From contig JAIXVY010000167.1 of assembly GCA_027482505.1 (NCBI GenBank), positions 1 to 40,287 of the forward strand: a DNA stretch of 40,287 bases, read 5' to 3'. Of the stretch, positions 17,083-28,400 are shown one piece after another (position 1 is the stretch's first letter; every line of letters begins with the position of its first letter). Made by a program: the position numbers and the translations under genes. The DNA is from Opitutaceae bacterium. GTDB taxonomy: Bacteria > Verrucomicrobiota > Verrucomicrobiia > Opitutales > Opitutaceae. Below the pieces are notes generated by a model that searched no databases, was not told the DNA's origin, and was given only the letters and a program-made list of their open reading frames with translations.

Positions 17083-18221
17083 AGCCGCTCGAAGGCCTCC
17101 TCGTTCTCGATTTCGCCCAGTTCCTTGCCGGGCCCTGGGCCGCCACGCGCCTCGCCGATCTAGGCGCGCGCGTCATCAAGATCGAGCGCCCCGGCGGCGG
17201 CGACATCTGCCGTCAGCTCTACATCTCCAACCTCTCGCTCGACGGCGACAGCACGCTCTTCCACTCGATCAATCGCAACAAACAGAGCTACGCCGCCGAC
17301 CTCAAAAACCCGGATGACCTCGCGAAGGTTAAGCAGCTCATCGCCCGCGCCGACGTGGTGATCCAAAACTTCCGCCCTGGCGTGATGGAGCGCATCGGCC
17401 TCGGCTACGAAGCCTGCGCCGCGCTCAATCCGCGTCTCGTCTACGGCGTCGTCACCGGCTACGGCCCCACCGGCGAATGGGTTGAAAAGCCCGGCCAGGA
17501 CCTGCTCGCCCAAGCGCGCTCCGGTCTCGCCTACCTCAACGGCAACGCCGACCAGCCGCCTTTGCCCTTCGGCCTCTCCGTCGCCGACCTCACCGCCAGC
17601 GCCCACCTCGTGCAGGGCCTCCTCGCCGCGCTCGTGCGCCGCGGCGTCACCGGCAAGGGCGGCCTCGTCGAAGTCAGCCTGCTGGAGTCGATCCTCGATC
17701 TGCAGTTCGAGCTCACCACCACCTTCCTCAACGACGGCGGAAAGGCCCCCGAGCGCAGCGCGATCAACAACGGCAACGCCTACCTCGGCGCGCCCTACGG
17801 CATCTACGCCACCGCCGACGGTTTTCTCGCGCTCGCGATGGGCTCGATCCTGAAGCTGGGCGAACTCCTCGAACTGCCCGCGCTCGCCGCCTTCTCCGAT
17901 CCGCAGACCTGGTTCACCCGTCGCGACGAGATCAAGCGCCTCATCGCCGCGCACCTCGCGACGCAGCCGACTACGCACTGGCTCTCGCGTCTCGAGCCCG
18001 CCGACTACTGGTGCGCCGAGGTGTTGTCCTGGGAAAAGCTCTGGCGCACCGACGCGTTCAAGACGCTCGATTGGGAACAGCCGATCACGCGCGAGGACGG
18101 CCCGACGATGCGCACCACCCGTTGCCCGATCACCATCGACGGCCAGCGCTTCAAGTCGCCTCTCGGCTCCCCGCGCGTCGGCCAACACACCGCCAAGATC
18201 CAGGCCGAATTCGGCCTTTAA
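17079..18221 (+). CDS. Class III (CaiB/BaiF) CoA-transferase
   Basis: The product is 380 aa, the usual family size. It begins with the family opening PLEGLLVLDFAQFLAGPWAA, followed by DLGARVIKIERPGGGD and NRNKQSYAADLKNP. The catalytic Asp is Asp141 in PGQDLLAQARSGL, corresponding to the residue that forms the acyl anhydride in formyl-CoA transferase. GKGGLVEVSLLESIL is the usual second motif. It moves CoA from an acyl-CoA to a free carboxylic acid. It is translationally coupled (ATGA) to the solute-binding protein gene and followed after 72 bases by rhaT. With the MaoC hydratase across the divergent promoter it could activate and dehydrate a hydroxy- or sugar-derived acid. The acid is unknown. 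Confidence 0.94.
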   Translation: MKPLEGLLVLDFAQFLAGPWAATRLADLGARVIKIERPGGGDICRQLYISNLSLDGDSTLFHSINRNKQSYAADLKNPDDLAKVKQLIARADVVIQNFRPGVMERIGLGYEACAALNPRLVYGVVTGYGPTGEWVEKPGQDLLAQARSGLAYLNGNADQPPLPFGLSVADLTASAHLVQGLLAALVRRGVTGKGGLVEVSLLESILDLQFELTTTFLNDGGKAPERSAINNGNAYLGAPYGIYATADGFLALAMGSILKLGELLELPALAAFSDPQTWFTRRDEIKRLIAAHLATQPTTHWLSRLEPADYWCAEVLSWEKLWRTDAFKTLDWEQPITREDGPTMRTTRCPITIDGQRFKSPLGSPRVGQHTAKIQAEFGL

Positions 18222-18293
18222 GCTAAAATCCCCGTTTCCTGCGCTCCTTTCTTAGCTCCCTGCTCCTCGCTCCCTTCTCCCAGCTCTTACCCC

Positions 18294-19376
18294 ATGTCCC
18301 CCGAAGCCTCCCCCCTCGTCGGCACGCTCCTGCACACCATCGGAGCCGGCTCCGCCGCGCTTTGCTACGCGCCGCAACGCTACGTCAAACACTGGAAATG
18401 GCAGACCTACTGGCTCGTCCAGGCCGCCGCCTGCTGGCTCGTGCTGCCCTGGATCTTCGCCGTCGCCACCATTCCCCAGCTCGGGACCGTGCTCGCCGAG
18501 GCGCCCGGCGCCGCGATGCGCAACTCCTACCTCCTCGGCGTCCTCTACGGCGTCGGCGGCATCGCCTTCGGCGCCGCGATCCGCCACCTCGGCTTCTCAC
18601 TCACCTACGCGCTCGCCATCGGCCTCTCCTGCGTGCTCGGCACGCTCATTCCGCCGATCATGGCCGGAAAACTCGGTGAAACCCTCGCCAACACTGGCGG
18701 CACCTACGTGATTGGTGGAGTTGTCCTCGGCGCGATCGCGACCTTCGTCACCGGCCTCGCCGGCTTCCGCAAGGAGCGCGAACTGACGAAGGTGGAAGAC
18801 GAGTCCATCGCCCCTTTCGATGTTCCCACCTTCAATCCCCGCCTCGGCCTGCCCATCGTGATTCTCGCGGGCGTCCTCTCCGCCGTCTTCAGTTTCTCGC
18901 TCGCCGCCGGACAACCGGTCGCCGACGTCGCCGCGAAATACGGCGCCGGCGATTTCCAAGGCAACGTCATCTACCTCTTCTCCCACTCGGGCGCCTTCAC
19001 CACCACGCTCATCTACTGCCTCTACCTCATCATCCGCGACCGCTCCGCGGGGGAGTTCCGCTCCGCCGGCGGCGCCAGCCTCGCGCGCAACTACGCACTC
19101 TCGGCCCTCACCGGCCTGCTCTGGTATTTGCAGTTCTTCTTCTACGGCCTCGGACACGTCCGCATGGGCGAGTTCAAGTTCTCCAGCTGGGCGATCCACA
19201 TGATCATTCTTATTCTCCTCAGCTGCGGCTTCGGCGTGGCGATCGGCGAATGGAAATCCTGCCGCCCCGCCACCAAGTTCGTCATCACCGTCGCGATCAC
19301 CCTGCTCTTCGCCGCCGTCGGCCTGCTCACCTACGGCAACTACCTCGCCGCCCCGCCCGCTCCGGCCGCGCACTAG
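18294..19376 (+). CDS. rhaT: L-rhamnose:H+ symporter RhaT
   Basis: The product is 360 aa with about ten hydrophobic segments, close to the 344 aa of Escherichia coli RhaT. Recognisable stretches include GAGSAALCYAPQRYVKHWKW after the first helix, LYGVGGIAFGAAIRHLGFSL, ALAIGLSCVLGTLIPP and FFYGLGHVRMGEFKFSSW. It sits in the inner membrane and imports L-rhamnose (E. coli RhaT also takes L-lyxose) with protons. The gene is 14 bases upstream of the lactonase gene. Its presence makes L-rhamnose the best-supported sugar of this operon, although some RhaT-family members may carry other deoxy sugars. Confidence 0.92.
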   Translation: MSPEASPLVGTLLHTIGAGSAALCYAPQRYVKHWKWQTYWLVQAAACWLVLPWIFAVATIPQLGTVLAEAPGAAMRNSYLLGVLYGVGGIAFGAAIRHLGFSLTYALAIGLSCVLGTLIPPIMAGKLGETLANTGGTYVIGGVVLGAIATFVTGLAGFRKERELTKVEDESIAPFDVPTFNPRLGLPIVILAGVLSAVFSFSLAAGQPVADVAAKYGAGDFQGNVIYLFSHSGAFTTTLIYCLYLIIRDRSAGEFRSAGGASLARNYALSALTGLLWYLQFFFYGLGHVRMGEFKFSSWAIHMIILILLSCGFGVAIGEWKSCRPATKFVITVAITLLFAAVGLLTYGNYLAAPPAPAAH

Positions 19377-19390
19377 GCAACCTGTTCGCC

Positions 19391-20222
19391 ATGCACCTGA
19401 TCGACACCCACCTTCACCTCTGGGATCTCGAGCACCTGCCCTACTCGTGGTGCGCCGGCATCCCCGCGCTGAACCAGAGCTTCCGCCTGCACGACTACCT
19501 CGCCGCCTCCGCCGGCACGCCGATCACGAAGGCCCTGTTCATGGAGTGTGACGTCGACGACCCGCGTCAGCTCGACGAAGCCCGCGCCATCCAAGCGCTC
19601 GCCGACGCGCACCCGCTCATCGCCGGCATCATCGCCAGCGCCCGCCCCGAGCGCGCCGATTTCCCCGCGCAGCTTGAGCAACTCTCCGCCCTGCCCAAGC
19701 TCCGCGGTCTGCGCCGCGTGCTCCACGTCGCGCCCGACGCGGTTTCGCGACAAACGCTCTTTCGCGAAAACCTCCGCCGCCTGCCCAGGCTAGGCCTGAC
19801 CTTCGATCTCTGCGTGCTCGCGCGCCAGCTGCCGCTCGCCCGCGAGCTCGTCGACGCCTGTCCAGAGGTGAGCTTCATCCTCGACCATTGCGGCGTGCCC
19901 GACGTAAAGGCCGGCGCCGGCGCGCTCGACCCTTGGCGCGACGAAATCCATGACCTCGCCGAGCGCCCCAATGTCCATTGCAAGATCAGCGGCCTCGTCG
20001 CCTACACCGCCGCCGACTGGACCGTCTCCGACCTGCACCCCTGGGTCGACCACGTCGTCACCTGCTTCGGCTGGGATCGCGTTGTCTGGGGAGGCGACTG
20101 GCCGGTCTGCACGCTCGGCGCCCCGCTCTCCCGCTGGGTCGCCGCCACCGGCGAGCTTTTCTCCGGCGCCGGCACCGACGAACGCGCCCGCCTCTACCAC
20201 CGCAACGCCGAACGCCTCTATC

Positions 20223-20230
<8 letters not shown>
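19391..20230 (+). CDS. Amidohydrolase-family sugar lactonase (L-rhamnono-/L-fucono-lactonase type)
   Basis: The product is 279 aa and belongs to the COG3618/amidohydrolase-2 group. The metal-site motif DTHLHLWD gives His7 and His9. His166 follows in SFILDHCGVPD, and Asp236 lies in VVWGGDWPVC at the end of strand 8. No signal peptide is present. Characterised relatives open the lactone ring of L-fucono- or L-rhamnonolactone to the free acid. The next two genes encode an SDR and an FAH-fold hydrolase, exactly the enzymes of the later steps of the non-phosphorylating deoxy-sugar pathway, and rhaT precedes it. The stop overlaps the SDR start by eight bases. L-rhamnono- versus L-fuconolactone cannot be separated by sequence reading. 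Confidence 0.88.
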
Positions 20231-20978
<748 letters not shown>

Positions 20979-20998
20979 TCCGTTTCCTACCCCTCTTC

Positions 20999-21808
20999 AT
21001 GAAGATCATCCGCTACATCGATTCCGCCGGCGCCACGCACCACGCCGCCGAACAAGCCGACGGCTCCGCGCTCCGCATCGAGGGCGACATCTACGGCGCA
21101 CACCGCGTCACCACCGAGCGCGCCCAAATCGCCAAGCTCCTCGCGCCCATCGCGCCCACCCAGATCCTCTGCATCGGGCTCAACTACCGCCAGCACGCCG
21201 CCGAGACCAACGCCAAGGTCCCCGAGCGCCCCATCCTTTTCGTGAAGGGCATCAACACCCTCCAGCACCCCGGCGAACCGATCCTCATCCCGCAGCACCT
21301 GCGCAGCGACGAGGTCGACTACGAGTGCGAGCTTGCTGTCGTCATCGGCAAGGCGGGCAAAAACATCCCGCGCGCCCGCGCGCTCGACCACGTGCTCGGC
21401 TACACCTGCTGCAACGACGTCTCCGCCCGCGATCACCAGATCAAGCTCGGCGGCGGCCAATGGTGCCGCGGCAAGTTCTTCGACACCTTCGCCCCGCTCG
21501 GCCCGCGCCTCGTCACCCCCGACGAGATCCCCAATCCCAACGCGCTCAAGATCGCCACCATCCTCAACGGCGAGCGCGTGCAGGACTGGAACACGAACGA
21601 CATGATCTTCGACGTGCCCGCCCTCATCGAATATCTGAGCGGTAGCACCACGCTCGTCCCCGGAACCGTCATCCTCACCGGCACCCCCCAAGGCGTCGGC
21701 ATGGCCGCCAAGCCGTCACCGCGCTGGCTCCGCCCCGGCGATCAGGTCAGCATCGAGATCGAAAAAATCGGCACGCTCACGAACCCCGTGGCGCTCGAGC
21801 CGGTCTAA
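20999..21808 (+). CDS. FAH-fold hydrolase (2,4-diketo-3-deoxy-L-rhamnonate/fuconate hydrolase type)
   Basis: The product is 269 aa. It has the fumarylacetoacetase C-terminal fold: ILCIGLNYRQHAAE at 56-69, metal ligands Glu109, Glu111 and Asp140 (DYECELAVVIG and CNDVSARD), GKFFDTFAPLGP at 158-169 and GTPQGVG near the C-terminus. The ATG at 20999 was chosen because MKIIRYI is the usual beginning. Family members cleave a C-C bond in beta-diketo acids using Mg2+ or Mn2+. The context (lactonase, SDR) points to hydrolysis of 2,4-diketo-3-deoxy-L-rhamnonate or -fuconate to pyruvate and lactate. It follows the SDR by 20 bases and precedes the propeller glycosidase by 13. Confidence 0.92.
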   Translation: MKIIRYIDSAGATHHAAEQADGSALRIEGDIYGAHRVTTERAQIAKLLAPIAPTQILCIGLNYRQHAAETNAKVPERPILFVKGINTLQHPGEPILIPQHLRSDEVDYECELAVVIGKAGKNIPRARALDHVLGYTCCNDVSARDHQIKLGGGQWCRGKFFDTFAPLGPRLVTPDEIPNPNALKIATILNGERVQDWNTNDMIFDVPALIEYLSGSTTLVPGTVILTGTPQGVGMAAKPSPRWLRPGDQVSIEIEKIGTLTNPVALEPV

Positions 21809-21821
21809 GTTCTCGAACTCA

Positions 21822-22976
21822 ATGAATCCTCTCCGCAAAACGGCGGCCGCGCTCCTCGCGCTTGCGACGCTTGGCCTGCTCGTCGCAGCACCCGCCGCCA
21901 TTTTGCGAGCCGAAGGGGAACAGGTCCGCCCCGCCGTCGCCCCCTTCCCCGCCGGCAAGCCTCGTCTGGTCTCCGCCAAACTCATGCGCGAGATCCACGA
22001 GCAGGTGAAAACGCCTCACAAGGTCGGCGTCGTCATTCCCGCCGAGCCCGGCGAACTCCTCGATTGCCCAAACGTCTTCCGCCACGGCGGACGCTGGTTC
22101 ATGGTCTTCGTCGCGAACAAGGATAAGGTCGGCTACGAGACCCACCTCGCCGTCAGCGACGACCTGCTCACGTGGAAACGCCTCGGCGTCATCCTCCCCT
22201 TCGCCAAGCAGGGCTGGGATGCCTGGCAGGCCGCCGGCGGTCTCGCCCTCTACGATACCCGCTGGGAGGGTGCCACTCACGAACTCGGCACCCACGAGGG
22301 CCACTACTGGCTCTCCTACCTCGGCGGCGCGCTCCAAGGTTACGAGACCGACCCGCTCGCCATCGGTCTTGCCCAAAGCGACGATCCTTCCGCGCTCCGC
22401 CCCTGGTCGCGCATCGCGGAAAATCCAGTCCTCTCCCCCGCCCAGTCCGACACGCGCGACTTCGAGCACACCACGCTCTATAAAAGTGCCGTCGTGCGCG
22501 ACGAGGCCCGCACGCTCGGCGCCGAGTTTGTCATGGCCTACAACGGCAAGGCTCCGCCCTACGGCCAGGAGCAGATCGGCCTCGCCATTTCCGACGACCT
22601 CCGCACCTGGCGCCGCTTCGGACACGGCCCGGTGGTGAACAACGTCGGCGCCGCGCCCTGGTCGATCAGCGGCGACCCGCAACTCGTCAAAATCGGCGAC
22701 ATCTGGGTGATGTTCTACTTCGGTGCCTTCTGGAAACCCGGCGCCTTCGACACCTTCGCCGCCTCCTATGATCTCATCCACTGGACCAAGTGGGACGGCC
22801 TGCACCTCGTCGAGCCGAGCGAGCCATACGATCAACAATTCGCCCACAAGCCCTGGGTCTTAAAACACGAGGGCGTCGTCTATCACTTCTACTGCGCCGT
22901 CGGCGACAAAGGGCGTGTTATCGCGCTCGCGACCTCCAAAGATCTCCGCGCTCGCGACGTCGCGATTTCGCCATGA
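21822..22976 (+). CDS. Secreted five-bladed beta-propeller glycosidase-like protein (GH43/GH32/GH130-like)
   Basis: The product is 384 aa. A signal peptide covers about residues 1-30. The body shows repeated propeller blades with the pattern xWxMxFxx followed by [18 protein letters not shown], for example [39 protein letters not shown] and [10 protein letters not shown]. Acidic residues at blade starts ([31 protein letters not shown]) are candidates for the catalytic pocket, but I cannot assign a family with certainty. It would act outside the cytoplasm on short glycans, possibly arabinose- or galactose-containing. Its stop overlaps the GH95 start as ATGA, so the two are translationally coupled and probably act on the same substrate. 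Confidence 0.85.
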   Translation: MNPLRKTAAALLALATLGLLVAAPAAILRAEGEQVRPAVAPFPAGKPRLVSAKLMREIHEQVKTPHKVGVVIPAEPGELLDCPNVFRHGGRWFMVFVANKDKVGYETHLAVSDDLLTWKRLGVILPFAKQGWDAWQAAGGLALYDTRWEGATHELGTHEGHYWLSYLGGALQGYETDPLAIGLAQSDDPSALRPWSRIAENPVLSPAQSDTRDFEHTTLYKSAVVRDEARTLGAEFVMAYNGKAPPYGQEQIGLAISDDLRTWRRFGHGPVVNNVGAAPWSISGDPQLVKIGDIWVMFYFGAFWKPGAFDTFAASYDLIHWTKWDGLHLVEPSEPYDQQFAHKPWVLKHEGVVYHFYCAVGDKGRVIALATSKDLRARDVAISP

Positions 22977-25432
22977 TCGTCCGACTCCTCTCCGCCCTCT
23001 CGCTCGCGTTCGCGACCACGACCACGTTCGCAGCCACCGCAAATGCTCCGCGCGACGAGGCGCGCTACGTCGTCCTGACCTCGCCCGGCGAACACCTCTT
23101 CGAGTCCACCCCGCTCGGCAACGGCCGCCTTGGTGCCGCGCTCTACGGCGGCATCACCGAGGAACGTATCGTTCTCAACGAGACCGGCCTGTGGTCCGGC
23201 TCGCCCCAGGAGGCCGACCGCCCCGACGCGCACAAGGCCCTGCCGGAAATCCGCCGCCTCCTGCTCGAAGGCAAAAACCACGAGGCCGAGGCGTTGGTGA
23301 ACTCCAACTTCACCTGCGCCGGCGCAGGCTCGGGCAAAGGCTCCGGCGCCAATGTCCCCTACGGTTGCTACCAAACCCTTGGCAACCTGCGCCTCATCTT
23401 CACCGATTCGTCCGCCACCAAACCTGTCACAAACTACCGCCGCACCCTCGACCTCGTCGAAGCGGTCGGCCGGCTAGACTACGAGCAAGACGGCGTGCGC
23501 TTCACCCGCGAGGCCTTTGTCAGCGCGCCCGACGAGGTCATCGTGATTCGCCTGGGCGCCAGCGCGCCCGGCCGCATCTCTTTCGATGCCCGCCTCGACC
23601 GCCCCGAGCGCTTCGCCGTAGAATCTTACGGTGCCGGCGACCTGCTGATGCACGGCCAGCTCAACGATGGCCGAAACGGCGACGCAGGCGTGCGCTACGC
23701 CGCCGCCTTGAGGATCATCCAGCGCGGCGGCTCCATCGAGAACATCGAAAACACAGTCCGCGTGCGAGGCGCCGACGAGGCGCTGGTGTTCGTCACCGCC
23801 GCCACCGACATCAAGACTTTCGCCGGTCGCAAAATCACCGCAGCAAGGGACGCGGCGGTGGACGACATGGATCGCGCCACCGGCCATGTCCCGCCAGGCC
23901 CGCACGACTTGATTTCGTCCGAGTATAGGGCGGCCCGCGCCGCCGAGAAATCCTACGGAAAACTCCGCGCCGCGCACGTCGCCGACTACCGTCGCTATTT
24001 TGATCGCGTCGCCCTCGAGCTCGGCGCGCCCGACCCCGTCGCCGCCGCGCGCTCCACGCCCGAGCGGCTCAAGGCATTCTACGAGGGCGGCGCCGATCCC
24101 TCGCTCGCCGCGCTCTTCTTCAACTTCGGCCGCTACCTGCTCATCTCCTCCTCGCGCCCCGGCGGCCTGCCGGCGAATCTCCAAGGCATCTGGGCCGACA
24201 AGATCCAGACCGCGTGGAACGGCGACTGGCACACCAACATCAACGTGCAGATGAACTACTGGCCCGCGGAGACCACCAATCTCTCCGAGCTGCACGAACC
24301 GCTCTTCGCGCTCATCGGCTCGCTCGTCGCGCCGGGCGAAAAAACCGCCAAGGCCTACTACGGAGCGCGTGGCTGGGTGTCCTTCTTGCTCTCGAATCCC
24401 TGGGGCTTCACCTCCCCCGGCGAATCCGCCTCCTGGGGCTCCACCGTATCCTGCTCCGCCTGGCTCTGCCAACATCTCTGGGACCACTATCTCTTCACCG
24501 GCGACCGGGTTTTCCTTGAGCGCATCTACCCGATTCTCAAGGGCTCGTCCGAGTTCTACCTCGACATGCTCATCCTCGAGCCGAAGAGCGGCTGGCTGGT
24601 CACCGCGCCGTCCAACTCGCCGGAAAACGCCTTCCTCCTCGACGGCAAACCCGCCCACGTCTGCCTCGGCCCGACCGCCGACCAGCAGATGTTGCGCTAC
24701 CTCTTCGCCGCCACCCGCGAAGCCGCCACACTGCTCGACCGCGATCAGTCTCTCCGCGCCGAACTCGCCGCCGCCCGACCTCGCCTCGCGCCCACCCGCC
24801 TCGGCGCGGACGGCCGCGTGATGGAGTGGCTCGAGGAATACCCCGAGGCCGATCCGCAGCACCGTCACATCGCCCACCTCTGGGGCCTTTATCCGGGCAA
24901 CGAGATCACTCCGCGTGGCACGCCCGAGCTCGCCGCCGGAGCGCGCAAGACCCTCGACGTCCGCGGCGACGGCTCCACCGGCTGGAGCCTCGCCTACAAA
25001 ATGGGCATGTGGGCCCGGCTCGGCGACGGCGACCGCGCGCACAAAATCTTCCGCAACGCGCTCAAGCCCGCAGACGCCGCCACGACCAAGGTCCGTTTCA
25101 GCGGCGGCACCTACGCCAACCTCTTTGGCTCCCACCCGCCCTTCCAGATCGACGGCAACTTTGGCGGCGCGGCCGCCATCGCCGAGATGCTGCTCCAAAG
25201 TTCCGCCACCGGGATCGAGCTGCTCCCCGCCCTGCCCACGGCCTGGCCCGAAGGCTCGGTTCGCGGCCTGCGCGCCCGCGGCGGCTTCGAGGTCGATCTC
25301 AGCTGGCGCGAGGGAGGCCTGACCACCGCCACGATACGCAGCGTTGGAGGCGCCAAGACCACCGTGCGCCATGGTGATAAAATCATCCCGCTGGAGCTGG
25401 CTCCCCGCGAAACCCGCGAACTGCGCTTCTGA
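22973..25432 (+). CDS. Secreted GH95 alpha-L-fucosidase / alpha-L-galactosidase
   Basis: The product is 819 aa, normal for GH95. A signal peptide covers residues 1-20. The N-terminal beta domain begins with [17 protein letters not shown] and [12 protein letters not shown]. The (alpha/alpha)6 barrel contains [13 protein letters not shown] and [19 protein letters not shown]. Asn422 and Asn424 correspond to the paired catalytic Asn residues of Bifidobacterium AfcA; Glu551 in SPEN and Asp727 in FQIDGNFGG are the likely acid and Asn-activating residues. [15 protein letters not shown] retains a His which, if it is the one separating fucosidases from L-galactosidases (Thr in the latter), favours fucose. 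The start was chosen from the ATGA overlap and signal peptide. It ends the plus-strand operon. Confidence 0.95.
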   Translation: MIVRLLSALSLAFATTTTFAATANAPRDEARYVVLTSPGEHLFESTPLGNGRLGAALYGGITEERIVLNETGLWSGSPQEADRPDAHKALPEIRRLLLEGKNHEAEALVNSNFTCAGAGSGKGSGANVPYGCYQTLGNLRLIFTDSSATKPVTNYRRTLDLVEAVGRLDYEQDGVRFTREAFVSAPDEVIVIRLGASAPGRISFDARLDRPERFAVESYGAGDLLMHGQLNDGRNGDAGVRYAAALRIIQRGGSIENIENTVRVRGADEALVFVTAATDIKTFAGRKITAARDAAVDDMDRATGHVPPGPHDLISSEYRAARAAEKSYGKLRAAHVADYRRYFDRVALELGAPDPVAAARSTPERLKAFYEGGADPSLAALFFNFGRYLLISSSRPGGLPANLQGIWADKIQTAWNGDWHTNINVQMNYWPAETTNLSELHEPLFALIGSLVAPGEKTAKAYYGARGWVSFLLSNPWGFTSPGESASWGSTVSCSAWLCQHLWDHYLFTGDRVFLERIYPILKGSSEFYLDMLILEPKSGWLVTAPSNSPENAFLLDGKPAHVCLGPTADQQMLRYLFAATREAATLLDRDQSLRAELAAARPRLAPTRLGADGRVMEWLEEYPEADPQHRHIAHLWGLYPGNEITPRGTPELAAGARKTLDVRGDGSTGWSLAYKMGMWARLGDGDRAHKIFRNALKPADAATTKVRFSGGTYANLFGSHPPFQIDGNFGGAAAIAEMLLQSSATGIELLPALPTAWPEGSVRGLRARGGFEVDLSWREGGLTTATIRSVGGAKTTVRHGDKIIPLELAPRETRELRF

Positions 25433-25468
25433 GCGGCCGAAACGCCGAGCCGTCGCCCCGCCGGGCCT

Positions 25469-28400
25469 TTACCGAAACTCCACCCGCACCGGGTTGAGCA
25501 AACGCACCGGACCGAGGAGACCGGAAGCCACGAGCGGCTCGTCCGCGTCGTAGAAATTCCAGGTCGAGAAAGTCGTGCGGCCACCGGGCGGCTTCGGCCG
25601 GCCGTCCTTATACCAATCGGGCAGCTTCACGATGCCGTGCGGGTCGTTGCCGTGCTCGTCGCGCAGACCGAACTCGTCCTCCGCGGGCAGCGACTGGTCG
25701 CCGATCAAGCGATTCGTCCACAGATTCGTCACCCGCACCTCGAGATCGTTGTCCCCCGCGCGCACGAGCTCGGTGATGTCGGCACGATAAGGCTCCTTCC
25801 AAACCACGGGCACGGCACGGCCATTGACCAAGATCTCGGCGAGCACCTCGACGCGCCCAAGATCGAGCACCACGCGACGGCCCGCCTCGAGCCACTCGCG
25901 TGGCACGGTCATGCTCTTTCGATAAGTCGCCGTGCCGGAGAAATGCCGCACGCCTGGATCCTCGTGCAGGTGCAGGGAACGCAATTCGGGCAACTCGATC
26001 CGCGCCGGCGCGCCGCGCCCGGCTTGAAACTCCACCTTCCACGCGCCGTCGAGGTCGCGCGGCTCACCTGGACGGGCCTCGACCGCTTTTCCGTCCAAAC
26101 CCAGTTGGTAACGCCCCGGCTCCCACGCGAGCAGGCTCGCGCCACCGGCCGCGTTGCGCGTCACGTCGCCCACGACCGGCAAGACAGGCGCGGGCACGCC
26201 CTCGGAGACCAGCTCGCGCAGATCCGCCTCGCCTAGCGCGCGGTCGAAGGAGCGCACGCCGGCGGAGTTACCCTCGAAGTAAAACACGTTGCCGCGCGAG
26301 GGCGGCGCCGTCTCCTTCGCCGCCTTGGCGAGGGACTCAAGGCCGGGGAAATAGAGCGTGTAGTCGACCGGCGGCGGCGGAGAGCCGACTCCTCCGTGGA
26401 CCTTCTTGCCCGAGCGCAGACCCTCGCGGACGAACTCGCCGTTCACGTAGAGCGAGGGCGTGCCGTCGCGATAAACGACCGCGACATGCGTCCAGCCGGA
26501 CACCGGCCGCTCCGACACCAAAACCGCCGGACAGGAATCCCACGCGCGCTCGACCACGAAGATGCCGTTGCGCCCGACCGCGAGTCCGGCCGTGGCCGCA
26601 CCGGCGCCAAAGCGCGCTTCGCCCGGATCGGCCGGGATCGCGTAGAACTTGCCCACCTCGTCGATGCGACCGCTCACGCTCTCCTTCGGCATGGCGCGCA
26701 GATCGGTGTCGGGCTTCACCCAGATCGCCATCGTGAAACCACCCGCCGGCGCGGGGGCCGTGACGGGCGGCAACGGAGCCGCGGACAAGATCGGCCGGCC
26801 ATCCTTGCGCAGCTCGGCCGCGAGCGGCTCACCCGGGCGGCGGAAAAGCACGAAGACCGACTCGCCGGGCTCCAGACGCAGCGGCAGATCGGCGCGATCG
26901 CCACGCGTGGAGAAAATCGCCGCGTCGCCGCGTTCGCCCGTTTCGGGACGCCAGAGCTCCGGCTGACGGCCGGCCATGCCGCGGAAGGAGGCGAGGCCTT
27001 CCTCGACCCGGCGCTGACGATTGGAAACGAAATAGAGATCGCCGTCGTCGAGACGCCGATGCTGCCAGGACAAGGCGCTGTCGGGCTGCGGAGACTCGAA
27101 AAAGAAATCCGGAGCGACCTTCGCCCGGGCGAGCGCCTCGCCGATAGTCTTCACCTCGCTCCACACGCGCCGCCGGGCCTCGCCCTCGCGCGACGCGCGC
27201 CAGATCTCGGCCACATCGGCCAACATCGCCGCCTCGCTATCGGGAAAGCCGCGCAGTGTGGGCGAGAAGCTTGGACGCGGCCCGAACAGCGCCGCGCCCG
27301 CCTCGACAAACCCGCGCAAACGGCGGGCCAGCTCCGGGCGCATCGCCTCCATCTCTTTCGGCAAAACCAATAGGCGGTAGCGGCCGCCCTCGGGCAGCAC
27401 GTAGTCGCCGTTTTCCACGCGCAGGCGGTTCAGCAGCACGTCGGCGTTGACCAGATCGTAGGTGTAGCCGGGCGGCAGCACCGGCATCGCCATCTGCGAG
27501 GGATCGGGCGCGCGCTCACCGGTGAAATACAACACGTCGGCGACCGGCCGCCCGTGACGAAGCACCTGCTGCGTCCGGGCGAGGTAGCGGGTCCACTCGC
27601 CGGCCTTCTCATACCAAGTGTTGGTGCGCTCGAGGTGCGAACCGTAGGGCCCCATCGTCATGCCGGGCACCGCGTCCGGATGCGGCTGGTGCGCATAGCG
27701 GTGGAAGTAAAACTGGTTCACGCCCGCCGCCATCATGTCGTCGCCGAGAATTTTGAGCGCGTAAGGATACTCCAACCAACGCGAGGTGCGGAACTCGCCG
27801 GTGAAAGCCTCCGCCGCCACCACGGGCCTGCCGTAGATGTGCGCGGCGGACGTCACCATCTTAACCGGGCGATTCGGAGTCCACGGCGTGCGGGTCCAGA
27901 ACTCGGTCATGGGCACGTCGGGCAGGCCGCAGACGCGCAGCTCGTCGAAATTGCCCGGGCCGTAGCCTTCCACGTAGAAGGTCAAACCGTGCTCGCGGGC
28001 GAGCGAGGCGGCGCGGCCGTAGTAATACTCGGCCATCATGTCGGCCTGCACGCGGCGAAAGTCGTAGAGGAAGCGCTCGGTGCGCGCCGCGTCGCCGACC
28101 ACGCGGCCGAGCAGCGCGGGCATGTAACCGAGAATCGAATACCCGGCTCGGCGCTCAAACTCGTCCGGAAAATTCCGCGTCCAGTTCTGCATGCCCGCCT
28201 CGTAGCTGTCGATTTCAAGGGAGCGTAGCGCTCCGGCGCCGGCGGCTTTAGCGTCCGCCATCACCTGATCGATGACGGTCTTAAAGTGCAGCTCGATGCC
28301 GGCGGGGTCGAGTTTGTCGCACTCGAGGCCGCGGCCGGCTTCGGAGGCGGCGACATTTTCTTTGCCGGTCGTGGTGTGGCCGAAACGCAGCACGGTCCAC

